Positions 10,018 through 18,983 of a stretch of 64,000 nucleotides of DNA are shown piece after piece. The notes below the pieces were generated by a model that did no database searches, was not told the DNA's origin, and saw only the letters and a program-made list of their open reading frames with translations. The stretch is taken from NCBI RefSeq assembly GCF_002157225.2, contig NZ_CP020038.1, positions 3,192,501-3,256,500 of the forward strand. Direction: 5' to 3'. The position numbers and the translations under genes are program-made. The DNA comes from Agarilytica rhodophyticola (GTDB lineage Bacteria > Pseudomonadota > Gammaproteobacteria > Pseudomonadales > Cellvibrionaceae). How positions within the stretch are numbered: the stretch's first letter is position 1; each line of letters starts with the position of its first letter.

Positions 10018-12414
10018 TTAATTACGAGGGGATTGTGGTCTATTTGAATTGGTCGCAAATGCTTGGCTAACATTGTTGCTAGCGTTGCCTTCACGGAACA
10101 TGACAAAACGATCGATACCGTGATCTTTTGAGCGACCAGAGATTTGCACATCGTAAACACCTGCACGATTAAATTGTGCAAAAATGCTGTGGGCGTCGTT
10201 ATCACTGGTTGATGTGACCCAATTCCAATCCAGTGGCGAACCACCTGAACGGTATACTTTAAACCAGCCATTTGCGCTGGAGCCTTTAGGTCGTGAGCCA
10301 GAACAGGCATTGCCTGATAACTTGCCAACAGGGCACACGGTTGAAGAACCTTTTTTGCCGTAGAAATTGTTAGCAACAATGCGTAACCAGGAGTCATTGT
10401 GGTCTGTATTTGCCACATTCGCCTTACGAATTGAGTTGCGCCATAGGAAGCGGTAGGTGCCTGGGCTGGTAATATTAACTTTGACTGTCAGGGTGCCATT
10501 GCCTGGATTGCCGAAGGAGTCGTTGCCCTGCCAGTTAAGAAAGCCACCTATTGAGCCTGAACCCGATTGTGATGCCCATCCACCAGGAGCGTTTACAGAT
10601 TCTAAATCAACCACGACTAATCCGTTTTGCTCTTGGAATGCGCCACTTGGGCTTGGGTTAGGTGTAGGTGCTGGAGTAGGGGTAGGTGCTGGAGCACCGC
10701 CACTATCTGCAACTAATGACGCTTGGTCGATAAACGCTACATCACCGGCACCGGCAAGAAAGAAATAAACTTGCGCGCTGGTGCTGTTTGCACCTGTGGT
10801 AAATCTTAGAGTGGTGCCTTGGTAAGAGGTGTTGGTAATAGTGTTAGCTTGTTCTGCTCGGCCGTGTTCTTTTACTCCGAAAAAGGCTCTATCACCTGCG
10901 TTAACTTTTACTTGTGCTGAATATACATAGGTTGTGTTTGCACGCAAACCCGATAAAACCTGAGAAAAAGCGCCAACGCCAGTTACGCGTCCGGCATTAG
11001 ATCCTGATGCGGCATCATTGCTTATTACACGTGTGCCGTAGCCACCCCAACCATTAAGGTTGCCGCTCTCAAAGCCTGAGTTACTTAACAAGTTACGTGG
11101 TGCAGGTGTTGGTGTAGGGCTAGTACCAGGTAAATCACCGCAAGGCTCAGAACCACACATACAAATACTCATATCGCTGCGGCTATTGGCACAGTCAGTC
11201 GCACGGTTACCAAATATATTTTTACACTGTTGTGTTAAATCACATTGATCAACAGGCTCTGCTGGGAAAGGTGCAGGGGTTGGTGTGGGCGCAGGTGGTG
11301 CCGTCGGTGCAGGAGTAGGATTAGCAGTGTTAAGTGCTACTGGATTATCAAACTCGTTAAAGAAGTCATTAACATTTCTCAAACTATTAAACCCGGTGAA
11401 ATAGGTAAATTCCACCACGTCTGAGAAGTCAAAACCACCGGCTTCGATAGAAGGGTTCTCGTAGTGGCCGTTGCCACCGAAGTTATTCGCATTAGCTACA
11501 CGACGAGCTTCTCGCCAACAGGCGCCAGCACCAGCACCTAAAGAAATGGCTTTATTAAACTGAGCGCCTGATCTGCTTGTTAATTGTGGGCTGCCATTAC
11601 CACCAGAATTACCGTTAGGTACGCGAGTATAATCGGTGTTATTCATCACGTAATTAAGGTCTGCTTCTCGTGTTTGACGCTCATTAAACGCAGGAAGGGT
11701 ACTGTGTTGGTAGATATGAACACGTTGTTTGGTGTTAATGCTACCGTTGCGCTGCTTAATTCTGCGTACAAGGTCTGCTGAAAAGTCAGATTGACCAGCT
11801 TCAACAATAAAAATATCACCACCGCCGTTTAATACAGATAGTGCACGCGATTGTGTTTGGTTAAGGGCGTTGTTCCACTGTGATGTGCCACGTGGACTGC
11901 CTGTTGGGCCTGAAGTGATAGGGTGGGAAAGTACCCAGTTGCCAGCACCAAGACACAGATCCATAACGGTGTTTGAATTGAGGAAGGCGCTTCTTTGTTG
12001 GCCTGTAGTACCGAGTACACCCCAGTAATTAAGCCCTCTAAAACGTGGATCTCTAAGCATGGTACCTACACCTGCTTGAGACTGAATATCGTCGGCATCG
12101 GGCTTGTTATCGAAAAAGAAAAATACCGCATCTTTCGACTTATCTACTTGCCCTAGCATGTTTGAGCCACCAGGGCTAGGCGTAGGCGCAGGGTTTGAGC
12201 CCGCGTCACAACGCTCGGAACCACACATACATACACTATTATTGCTTTGGCTATTAAGGCAGTCGGTCGCTCTATTGCCAAAGGTGGTTCTACATTGTTG
12301 GGTAGTATTACACTGATCCATCGCGTAGACGTTACTCATGTTAAACATGCCCAACGTCAATAATAAAGGCGAAACAATGCCTTTGATTATCTTATTAGTT
12401 TTTTTGAGGTGCAT
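10018..12414 (-). CDS. Secreted multidomain protein with two cysteine motifs and carbohydrate-binding-like domains
   Basis: A 798-residue modular exported protein. Order: signal peptide (about 1-31, ending NVYA); a cysteine motif DQC..TQQC..TFGNRATDC...C.C (32-72); a Pro-Thr-Gly linker; a domain of about 280 residues (88-368) starting AVFFFFDNKPDADD; a Pro/Ala/Thr linker; a second copy of the cysteine motif (398-436); a beta-sandwich-like module (about 447-570, NLLSNSGFESGNLNGW, typical of CBM4/9-type modules); a linker; and a last module (about 590-790) with SPGTYRFLWRNSIR. The layout is that of marine polysaccharide-degrading secretomes. The DNKPDADD start of the main domain faintly recalls nucleoside-hydrolase-like proteins, but no catalytic assignment is safe. 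It is the downstream neighbour and longer paralogue of the 12558-13838 gene, and seven-base linkers coded by GTAGG-type triplets make the linkers repetitive in DNA. Confidence 0.75.
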   Translation of the reverse strand: MHLKKTNKIIKGIVSPLLLTLGMFNMSNVYAMDQCNTTQQCRTTFGNRATDCLNSQSNNSVCMCGSERCDAGSNPAPTPSPGGSNMLGQVDKSKDAVFFFFDNKPDADDIQSQAGVGTMLRDPRFRGLNYWGVLGTTGQQRSAFLNSNTVMDLCLGAGNWVLSHPITSGPTGSPRGTSQWNNALNQTQSRALSVLNGGGDIFIVEAGQSDFSADLVRRIKQRNGSINTKQRVHIYQHSTLPAFNERQTREADLNYVMNNTDYTRVPNGNSGGNGSPQLTSRSGAQFNKAISLGAGAGACWREARRVANANNFGGNGHYENPSIEAGGFDFSDVVEFTYFTGFNSLRNVNDFFNEFDNPVALNTANPTPAPTAPPAPTPTPAPFPAEPVDQCDLTQQCKNIFGNRATDCANSRSDMSICMCGSEPCGDLPGTSPTPTPAPRNLLSNSGFESGNLNGWGGYGTRVISNDAASGSNAGRVTGVGAFSQVLSGLRANTTYVYSAQVKVNAGDRAFFGVKEHGRAEQANTITNTSYQGTTLRFTTGANSTSAQVYFFLAGAGDVAFIDQASLVADSGGAPAPTPTPAPTPNPSPSGAFQEQNGLVVVDLESVNAPGGWASQSGSGSIGGFLNWQGNDSFGNPGNGTLTVKVNITSPGTYRFLWRNSIRKANVANTDHNDSWLRIVANNFYGKKGSSTVCPVGKLSGNACSGSRPKGSSANGWFKVYRSGGSPLDWNWVTSTSDNDAHSIFAQFNRAGVYDVQISGRSKDHGIDRFVMFREGNASNNVSQAFATNSNRPQSPRN

Positions 12415-12557
12415 TAGTTGTGTTCTCCATATGGATTTTAATTATTTCTCTAGTTGTGTTGTGTGTATAAAAGTGTGTTAAAAAAGTGATAGCAAAGCCT
12501 ATTTCTAAAAATAGACTTTGCTGCTGTTACTCTTGCTATTGTTACTAAGGTGTAAAC

Positions 12558-13838
12558 CTAGGGCAAATCACCACAAGGTGAAGAACCACACATACAAACG
12601 CTCATATTGCTACGGCTATTGGCACAGTCGGTAGCGCGATTGCCGAATATGTTTTTACATTGTTGTGTAAAATCACACTGATCAACATTGCCTGGGAAAG
12701 GATCGGGCGTCGCGGTAGGAGCAGGTGTAGGTGCTGGAGTAGGGTTAGAGTTATTAAGTGCTACTGGATTATCAAACTCGTTAAAGAAATCGTTAACATT
12801 TCTCAAACTGTTAAACCCGGTGAAATAGGTAAATTCCACCACGTCTGAGAAGTCAAAACCACCGGCTTCGATGGAAGGGTTCTCGTAGTGGCCGTTGCCA
12901 CCGAAGTTATTCGCATTAGCAACACGACGAGCTTCTCGCCAACAGGCACCAGCGCCGGCACCTAATGAAATAGCTTTATTAAATTGTGCGCCTGAGTTGC
13001 TTTTTAACTGCGGGCTGCCATTACCACCAGAATTACCGTTAGGTACGCGAGTATAATCGGTGTTATTCATCACATAAGTGAGATCTGCCTGCCGTGTTTG
13101 ACGCTCATTAAACTGAGGCAGTGTGCTGTGTTGGTAGATATGAATACGTTGTTTGGTGTTAATGCTACCGTTGCGCTGCTTAATTCTGCGCACAAGGTCT
13201 GCTGAAAAGTCAGATTGGCCAGCTTCAACAATAAAAATATCACCACCGCCGTTTAATACAGATAGTGCACGCGATTGTGTTTGGTTAAGGGCGTTGTTCC
13301 ACTGTGATGTGCCACGTGGGCTGCCTGTTGGGCCTGAAGTGATAGGGTGGGAAAGTACCCAATTACCAGCACCAAGACACAGATCCATAACGGTGTTTGA
13401 ATTGAGGAAGGCGCTTCTTTGTTGGCCTGTAGTACCGAGTACGCCCCAATAATTAAGCCCTCTGAAACGTGGATCTCTAAGCATGGTACCTACACCTGCT
13501 TGAGAGTGAATATCGTCAGCATCGGGTTTATTATCGAAAAAGAAAAATACCGCATCTTTAGATTTGTCCACTTGACCTATTCTGCCTGAACCGCCAGGAT
13601 TAGGAGTTGGAGTCGGGTTGGAGCCGGCGTCGCAACGCTGGGAGCCACACATACATACGCTATTATTACTTTGGCTATTAAGACAATCGGTCGCCCTATT
13701 GCCGAAGGTAGTCCTACATTGCTGGGTAGTATTACACTGATCCATCGCGTAGACGTTACTCATATTAAACATGCCCAACAATAATACCAAAGGCGAAACA
13801 AGGCCTTTAATCGTCTTAAACTTTATCTTTGAATGCAT
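12558..13838 (-). CDS. Secreted protein, shorter paralogue of the preceding gene
   Basis: A 426-residue exported protein nearly identical to the first 436 residues of its neighbour: signal peptide, cysteine motif, Pro-Thr linker, the same 280-residue domain beginning DAVFFFFDNKPDADD, another Pro-Thr linker and the second cysteine motif. It stops at CGDLP, exactly where the longer copy continues into its CBM-like modules. The DNA similarity is also very high, so this is a recent tandem duplication in which one copy gained or lost the binding modules. The 143-base gap to the longer gene has no obvious terminator, so the two may be co-transcribed. Function unknown; secretion is well supported. 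Confidence 0.75.
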   Translation of the reverse strand: MHSKIKFKTIKGLVSPLVLLLGMFNMSNVYAMDQCNTTQQCRTTFGNRATDCLNSQSNNSVCMCGSQRCDAGSNPTPTPNPGGSGRIGQVDKSKDAVFFFFDNKPDADDIHSQAGVGTMLRDPRFRGLNYWGVLGTTGQQRSAFLNSNTVMDLCLGAGNWVLSHPITSGPTGSPRGTSQWNNALNQTQSRALSVLNGGGDIFIVEAGQSDFSADLVRRIKQRNGSINTKQRIHIYQHSTLPQFNERQTRQADLTYVMNNTDYTRVPNGNSGGNGSPQLKSNSGAQFNKAISLGAGAGACWREARRVANANNFGGNGHYENPSIEAGGFDFSDVVEFTYFTGFNSLRNVNDFFNEFDNPVALNNSNPTPAPTPAPTATPDPFPGNVDQCDFTQQCKNIFGNRATDCANSRSNMSVCMCGSSPCGDLP

Positions 13839-14536
13839 TATTTCTGTTCTCCAAAAATTAGCAATATCTATAGAATGAGTGATTTAAAAGGTAAGGCACG
13901 ATATAACTGTGTCATCAACTTAGTTGATAACAAGCGTAATAACGTAAGAAAAATAAATGAGCTTCCATCCAAGGCCAGAGCCAATTGATGGAAAAAACCA
14001 CATTCGGTTACAGTTTGCTACAATAAAAATAAACGAAATAAATTATTCGATATAATCGCAGACAAAGGCCGTCATTATTTATCTAGCTATTGCGCTAATG
14101 TTAATGTGTATTACCAAAAAACCGCTTGTGGCAAAGCCAAAATAAATACTGGCTTCATTTTTACTACCGAGAAGATATTCCTTATCCTTCGCCCCCTGAT
14201 GCCGGTTTCAATTCTCTGCACCAGCCAACCACGCAGGAAGATAACAAAAACAAAAAAAGAAAAAAATAAGGTAAATGTAATTATATGAAGTAATCAGCTT
14301 TATTATGTGCCGCTTTATCATGATTATTGCGATAGCTCACACATTTCTAACTGAAAACATGATTCTATCTATGCCATATTTTTTAATATATATCGATAGT
14401 GTCTAAATCTAACATGAAAAAACCGTGCTAAAATTAACACTCTAATGCTGAGTGTCTGTTCCTGTTTTTTTTTTATTATTCAGAGATAATGTCTAGCATT
14501 GGCGGCGAATATAATTAACGATCAACATTAAAAAAT
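13839..14536. other. Intergenic region of about 700 bases, no supported gene
   Basis: AT-rich sequence between two divergent genes, probably holding both promoters. A 60-codon frame at 14106-14288 (plus) has no ribosome-binding site and a biased Lys/Thr tail; I do not support it. No repeat or RNA structure stands out. Confidence 0.5.
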
Positions 14537-15961
14537 ATGAAAACACGATATATCATCCCAGTTATTGTTTTCAGCGGCATTGCACTATTTCTTAAACTTA
14601 ATCGGCCGGTTAGTTATACCGGTCAAAGTGATCCTATCTCTGATATTCAAGTGCCTGATGAACCCTCACAAATAGGCGCTGCCGTTACCGCTAATGTTAA
14701 CCAATCACACAGAAAAAAGTCGCTAAATTTAAGTTCTTCATGTAATTCGTTAATTTCCTATCGTACTCCAAAAGAAAAGGCATATAGCGTAGAGCAAATA
14801 CGTCACTGTATAGACAGTGTTATTAAAAAAGAAAAAGCAGAAATCGATGCACTTAAAAAACTTATTTTACTCTGGGCTCATATCAATATATCGGATGCGC
14901 TTAGCTTTGCCAAAAACTTGAGTGAACAGTTAAAACCTTATGTGTTACCTGCTACTGTACAAATAGCAACAACGATAGATTCTCACACTGTTTTACGATG
15001 GATACAAAGTGAAAATTTAGAGCAAGTATTTGATATAAAACAAGCATATTTTCGCGGTTTAGTGGATATTGGCCCGCAATCGGCATTAGAAGATATTATA
15101 GCGATTAGCAGTATGGAGGCTTCTGAGCGTGATGTGATACTTGCTTCGACTCTTGAACACTGGGCCGAGCAAGATGCTAACCAAGCTATCCAATGGATTG
15201 AAGATAAACAAATACAAAATCCGCAGATGGCTGATAAGCTAATGCAGATTAAAGTGACTTTGTTAATGAAGTTAATTAAGCAAAATGATTCGGTGGCAGA
15301 AAATAAAATATTGGCACTCGAGCCTAGTGCAGATAAAACGTTGTTATTACAAAGTTTAACAAAGCATCTCGCTAATATGGATAAAGAACTTGCCATTGAA
15401 TGGGCACAAGCATTGGTAGACCCAGGTAATCGTCAGCTTACCATAAGTGCAGCATTTAAATATTGGGCAACAGATGATGTCAGCACAGATAAAATTATCG
15501 ATTTAATCCTTTCTGAGTCGGATGAAAATGTAAGACAAGCCATTACTAATGAGGCTGTACAATTATTGGCTAATCGAGACAGTCAAGAACTGGCCGATAG
15601 CTTGTTTGCTTTCCCTGAAGAGGAGCATCCCAAAATCGTGGGTAAAATAGCAAATGCCTGGATTAGTTCTGATTATCAAGAAGCTAAAGAGTGGGTCAAT
15701 GGGTTACCTTCTGGCAGCACAAAAGATTCTGCCATTTATCGCATAGTGACCGAAGGCTTATATAATTTTGACCAACCTGAAGAAGCTTTGGCGATGATCG
15801 AAGACATTTCACAATCACAAGTGCAATTTCATGCGCGTAGAAAAGTGTTTATGGAAGTCGCTCGTAGCGATATAGATAAAGCTCACGAGATGCTCGCTGA
15901 AGTCAACTTGTCTGATAATGAAACAAGAAGCATCGCCCGCGCATTTACAACACAGCATTAG
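14537..15961 (+). CDS. N-terminally anchored helical-repeat protein of unknown function
   Basis: A 474-residue protein with a single hydrophobic N-terminal segment (residues 5-20, IIPVIVFSGIALFLKL), so it is probably anchored in the inner membrane with the rest in the periplasm. The body is made of helical repeats about 30 residues long with recurrent tryptophans (LEHWAEQDANQAIQWIEDK, AAFKYWATDD, ANAWISSDYQEAKEWVNGLP, MEDIS-type endings). The W..D...A..W pattern occurs in alpha-solenoid proteins of several Gram-negative groups, where it serves protein binding. No catalytic motif is seen. It stands alone in its direction and is followed by a repeat-bearing gap. Confidence 0.65.
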   Translation: MKTRYIIPVIVFSGIALFLKLNRPVSYTGQSDPISDIQVPDEPSQIGAAVTANVNQSHRKKSLNLSSSCNSLISYRTPKEKAYSVEQIRHCIDSVIKKEKAEIDALKKLILLWAHINISDALSFAKNLSEQLKPYVLPATVQIATTIDSHTVLRWIQSENLEQVFDIKQAYFRGLVDIGPQSALEDIIAISSMEASERDVILASTLEHWAEQDANQAIQWIEDKQIQNPQMADKLMQIKVTLLMKLIKQNDSVAENKILALEPSADKTLLLQSLTKHLANMDKELAIEWAQALVDPGNRQLTISAAFKYWATDDVSTDKIIDLILSESDENVRQAITNEAVQLLANRDSQELADSLFAFPEEEHPKIVGKIANAWISSDYQEAKEWVNGLPSGSTKDSAIYRIVTEGLYNFDQPEEALAMIEDISQSQVQFHARRKVFMEVARSDIDKAHEMLAEVNLSDNETRSIARAFTTQH

Positions 15962-16060
15962 TAGCGATTATCAAAAAGACCATTAACCTGATGGTTAAAT
16001 ATATCGTCCCTTAAAACACAGCGCCATTGTGTGAAACCACTTGATGTTAAGCAACTTGCG

Positions 16061-16088
16061 GCGGTGCATCCATGTACCGCGTTTAACC
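16061..16088. repeat. Dispersed palindromic repeat related to the 44222-44589 array
   Basis: Read on the minus strand, GGTTAAACGCGG followed by TACATGGATGCACCGC closely matches the GGTTAACACGCG / ATACATGGATGCATCGC part of the 139-bp repeat in the eCIS locus. It forms its own hairpin. It lies in the 208-base gap between convergent genes, where other hairpin-forming stretches (for example TTAACC..GGTTAA near 15983-15998) also occur. Confidence 0.6.
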
Positions 16089-16169
16089 GGATACATACTG
16101 CCCCAGGTAAAATAATATGGCTTATATGAGTAATGGCTAATAGCAATATTTTTGTTTTTGAAAGTTTCC

Positions 16170-17048
16170 TTACAATTTTACATGTTGGCTTATAAAATCT
16201 ATAAACGCTCTAATTCTGGTGGGTAGTACGGTTGTGTTGTAGTAAACCGCTTGTATTCGTTCTCGGTCGTTGGGTTCCCTTGTAAGATTCTGCAACAATG
16301 GCACCAGTCGACCTTGCTCTAGATCTTGATAAATCATAAAGTGAGATAAATAGGCGATACCATTGCCCGCAAGACAAAGTTGTCGCAGCACTTCGCCATT
16401 GCTTGCGAGAATATAGGGTGTGAGTGTTGGCGCTTTGTCAAAGCGCAAAATATTTAAATGTGCGGCATTTTGAAAACCTAAGTAGCAGTGTTGTAACAAG
16501 TCTTCTGCTGTTTGCGGCATACCGTAATTGCTCAGGTACTCAGGGCTGGCAACAAGGGATAGGGGACTTCGACCAATAAGTTTAGACTTTAAGCTTGAAT
16601 CTTCTAATGTGCCAATGCGAATAGCCACATCTGATTTTTTTTCCAGTAAATCAACAACCGTATCATCAGCGGTTAATTCTATCTCAATATGTGGGTAGGT
16701 ATCTAAAAACGGTTTAACTAATGGACTTAGGGCATGGAGAATAAATGAGCTAGCTGCATTTACTCGTAGCTTACCATGAGGTGTGTCTTTTAAATTATTT
16801 ATTTTCTCTCTAGCGTCAGACAGTGTTTGCAAACTTTTTTGCACATCGCTAGCAAAAATTTTTCCTTCTGGTGTGAGTTCAACTTTGCGTGTTGTACGCC
16901 TAAAAAGGCTACAGTTAAGCTCCGCTTCTAAACGGGCAATCGCTCTGGATAAGGTTGCCACGTCAACGTTACTTACCTTACTGGCTGCCGAAAAACCGCC
17001 GTGTTTTGCCACTAGCATAAAATAGTTCAAATCTTCAGTTTTCAGCAT
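16170..17048 (-). CDS. LysR-family transcriptional regulator
   Basis: A 292-residue protein of standard LysR length. The N-terminal winged helix-turn-helix reads LNYFMLVAKHGGFSAASKVS and DVATLSRAIARLEAELNCSL, followed by LFRRTTRKVELTPEG. The C-terminal periplasmic-binding-like effector domain spans about residues 90-290. It is divergently arranged with the SDR gene that starts at 17157, and a 108-base shared promoter region separates them, so it most likely controls that gene. Closest in style to the CrgA/DsdC-like subgroup with an SDR partner; its ligand cannot be told from sequence. Confidence 0.93.
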   Translation of the reverse strand: MLKTEDLNYFMLVAKHGGFSAASKVSNVDVATLSRAIARLEAELNCSLFRRTTRKVELTPEGKIFASDVQKSLQTLSDAREKINNLKDTPHGKLRVNAASSFILHALSPLVKPFLDTYPHIEIELTADDTVVDLLEKKSDVAIRIGTLEDSSLKSKLIGRSPLSLVASPEYLSNYGMPQTAEDLLQHCYLGFQNAAHLNILRFDKAPTLTPYILASNGEVLRQLCLAGNGIAYLSHFMIYQDLEQGRLVPLLQNLTREPNDRERIQAVYYNTTVLPTRIRAFIDFISQHVKL

Positions 17049-17156
17049 AGCTTATTGTACTTTTGTCAAAAGTTATTTGTTGATTATTGTATTTTTAACA
17101 GATATCGCCCTGCTTATCATTTAAATATTATTTTTGATAACGCTAAGGTGAAAACT

Positions 17157-17951
17157 ATGAAACTAGAACTGACAGGTAAAACCGCATTGGTCACAGCATC
17201 ATCCAATGGTATTGGTTTAGAAATAGCGCGTTCACTTGCCCTTGAAGGAACGAAAGTGATCGTCAATGGTCGTTCTCTTAGCAGTGTCGACAAGGCGATT
17301 GATGCGTTAAGTGAAAGTGTCTCACCAGAGCTTCTAACGCCACTTGTTGCTGATATTGGTACTCGGGCAGGATGTAATAAAGCGATTGAGCAAATACCAA
17401 GTGTGGATATTTTAGTCAACAATTTGGGTATATATGAGGCGCTAGGTTTTTTTGATGAGACAGATGAGCATTGGCAAAATGTGATCGAAGTTAATATTAT
17501 GTCTGGTGTGAGGTTGGCACGTCACTATTTACAAATCATGCTCGCTAACAAAGCTAAAGCTGGACGTGTTGTCTTTATATCCAGCGAATCTGGTATATCG
17601 CCCGCGCCTGAAATGACGCACTACAGTGCCACTAAGACAATGCAGCTGGGTATTTCTCGTGCGCTAGCATGCCTGACAAAAGGCACGGAAGTTACCGTTA
17701 ATGCTGTGCTTCCTGGGCCTACATTAACCGCTAGCGTGAAGGCTTTTATTGCCGATATATATCCCAATATTCCGGCTACACAAGCAGAAAAAATGTTTAT
17801 GGCACAAAATCGTCCAGGATCGTTAATTGGTCGTTTTATTCACCCAAAAGAAATTGGTGACATTGTGGCTTTTATCTGTAGCCAACGAGCGAGTGTTATC
17901 AATGGCTCGAATATTCGCGCCGAAGGTGGTTTGGTTAATAGTGTTTTTTGA
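17157..17951 (+). CDS. Short-chain dehydrogenase/reductase (SDR)
   Basis: A 264-residue classical SDR. The cofactor loop reads TASSNGIG (usual form TGxxxGIG, here with Ala at the second place), the structural motif is NNLG instead of NNAG, the catalytic serine is in VFISSES, and the active-site pair lies in HYSATKTM (YxxxK). It would oxidise or reduce an alcohol/carbonyl substrate with NAD(P). ATG 17157 with AAGGTG at 17145-17150 is chosen; the frame is open back to 17055 but the extra residues lack SDR character and would run through the promoter shared with the divergent LysR gene. Confidence 0.9.
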   Translation: MKLELTGKTALVTASSNGIGLEIARSLALEGTKVIVNGRSLSSVDKAIDALSESVSPELLTPLVADIGTRAGCNKAIEQIPSVDILVNNLGIYEALGFFDETDEHWQNVIEVNIMSGVRLARHYLQIMLANKAKAGRVVFISSESGISPAPEMTHYSATKTMQLGISRALACLTKGTEVTVNAVLPGPTLTASVKAFIADIYPNIPATQAEKMFMAQNRPGSLIGRFIHPKEIGDIVAFICSQRASVINGSNIRAEGGLVNSVF

Positions 17952-18404
17952 TAAGTAAGTTAATTAAAATGGAAATAAGTTAAGTAAAAATAAATACTTT
18001 TAAATGCTCGTTTGTATCTAATATAAAAACACACGACAAAATTTAATCTAATGTTTGTCTGTCATTTTGTCTTAATATCTTTGCAACATATTTTTATTAT
18101 GTTTTTCCTCGGCTACGCCAATGGTGGGGCATCTTTTCCCTACGTCATTAACCCAGAAAAGACTAAGAGGTTTTACTGGGTTATATATGAAAAATTAGAT
18201 ATTTGTAAGGTTATATATTCGTAAAGTTGTACGTTTAAAAGGTTACGCATTTATACAGTTACATACTTAAAAAGTTACATACTTAAAAAGTTACATACTT
18301 AAAAAGTTACATGCTTAAGAAATTAGTAGCTATTATGTTTGTAATTTAGTTTTTGTCTTAATACTTTTGCAACACTTAAACCCTTAACATCAAAGGAATA
18401 ACCC
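17952..18404. other. Intergenic region of about 450 bases with a degenerating tandem repeat
   Basis: No gene is seen. The right half holds the 16-bp tandem repeat listed separately and probably the promoter of the small secreted protein at 18405. Confidence 0.6.
18207..18319. repeat. Tandem repeat, about seven 16-17-bp units
   Basis: The unit AAGTTACATACTTAAA occurs in four near-identical copies (18256-18271, 18272-18287, 18288-18303, 18304-18319), preceded by three diverged copies (18207-18222, 18223-18239, 18240-18255). It lies 85 bases upstream of the small secreted-protein gene. Such arrays can vary in copy number by slippage or act as repeated binding sites. Confidence 0.85.
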
Positions 18405-18734
18405 ATGAAAAAAATAGCCTGTGTTTTATCTTTGATCTTTGTTAGTGCATTTGCTTCAGCAAGTTCTGTAAGAACTTACAACCTCCCTCAAGCGTCGATC
18501 CCTGGCTCTGGCAATGAGTATATCTTTGTCACTGCAACTAATGGTAGCGGCTTTTGTGTAGCACAAACAGGTAACACTCGCGATCGTATTGTTGATGGCC
18601 AAATGATGTGTGGTGAAGATGAGTCCTCTTATGCTGCTTATGATTTTTCAAGCAGAACATTCTTCCGTCAGTCAACGGGTAGCAAGAATCAGTGCTATCC
18701 CATCTTCCGTTCGATCACCTGCCGTCATTTTTAA
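18405..18734 (+). CDS. Small secreted cysteine-containing protein, unknown function
   Basis: A 109-residue protein with a clear signal peptide (MKKIACVLSLIFVSAFASA, cleavage about residue 19-21), giving a mature protein near 9.5 kDa. Four cysteines in the mature part (GFCVAQ, MMCGED, NQCYPI, ITCRHF) could form two disulfides in the periplasm or outside. AAGGAA at 18393-18398 is the ribosome-binding site. A strong hairpin follows the stop, so it is a monocistronic gene. Family not recognised. Confidence 0.75.
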   Translation: MKKIACVLSLIFVSAFASASSVRTYNLPQASIPGSGNEYIFVTATNGSGFCVAQTGNTRDRIVDGQMMCGEDESSYAAYDFSSRTFFRQSTGSKNQCYPIFRSITCRHF

Positions 18735-18758
18735 TTAGTTTATTGCCTCATTTTGTCG

Positions 18759-18783
18759 CCGAGCCTTACACATATAGGCTCGG
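18759..18783 (+). terminator. Rho-independent terminator of the small secreted protein gene
   Basis: CCGAGCCT and AGGCTCGG form a perfect 8-bp GC-rich stem 25 bases after the stop, followed by a T-rich stretch. Confidence 0.75.
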
Positions 18784-18983
18784 TATTATCTTCATATTTT
18801 TCCACATGCACTTCCTTGTAATGTGTTGTAATAGTTTTTTACCTATAAGGTTTTACACTACGAAGTGTTGTTGCCTTTGGTTTTTTTATTATTAGGCACA
18901 GTGTTATGTCAGATATTTATTTGTTTAATAAATTTTAGTATTTATAGACTTTTTTATGGCAGAGTAATACATTGGAGATGAAC

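Noticed and set aside
10457-11248. Plus-strand frames rich in Gly/Val/Leu (GVGVGAG) opposite the secreted protein
   Set aside because: They mirror the Pro-Thr linker codons of the minus-strand gene.
14106-14288. A 60-codon frame on the plus strand
   Set aside because: No ribosome site, biased composition and no neighbours in operon; treated as chance.
15958-16146. A 62-codon frame on the minus strand after the helical-repeat gene
   Set aside because: It lies on hairpin-rich repeat DNA, has no ribosome-binding site and no recognisable protein pattern.
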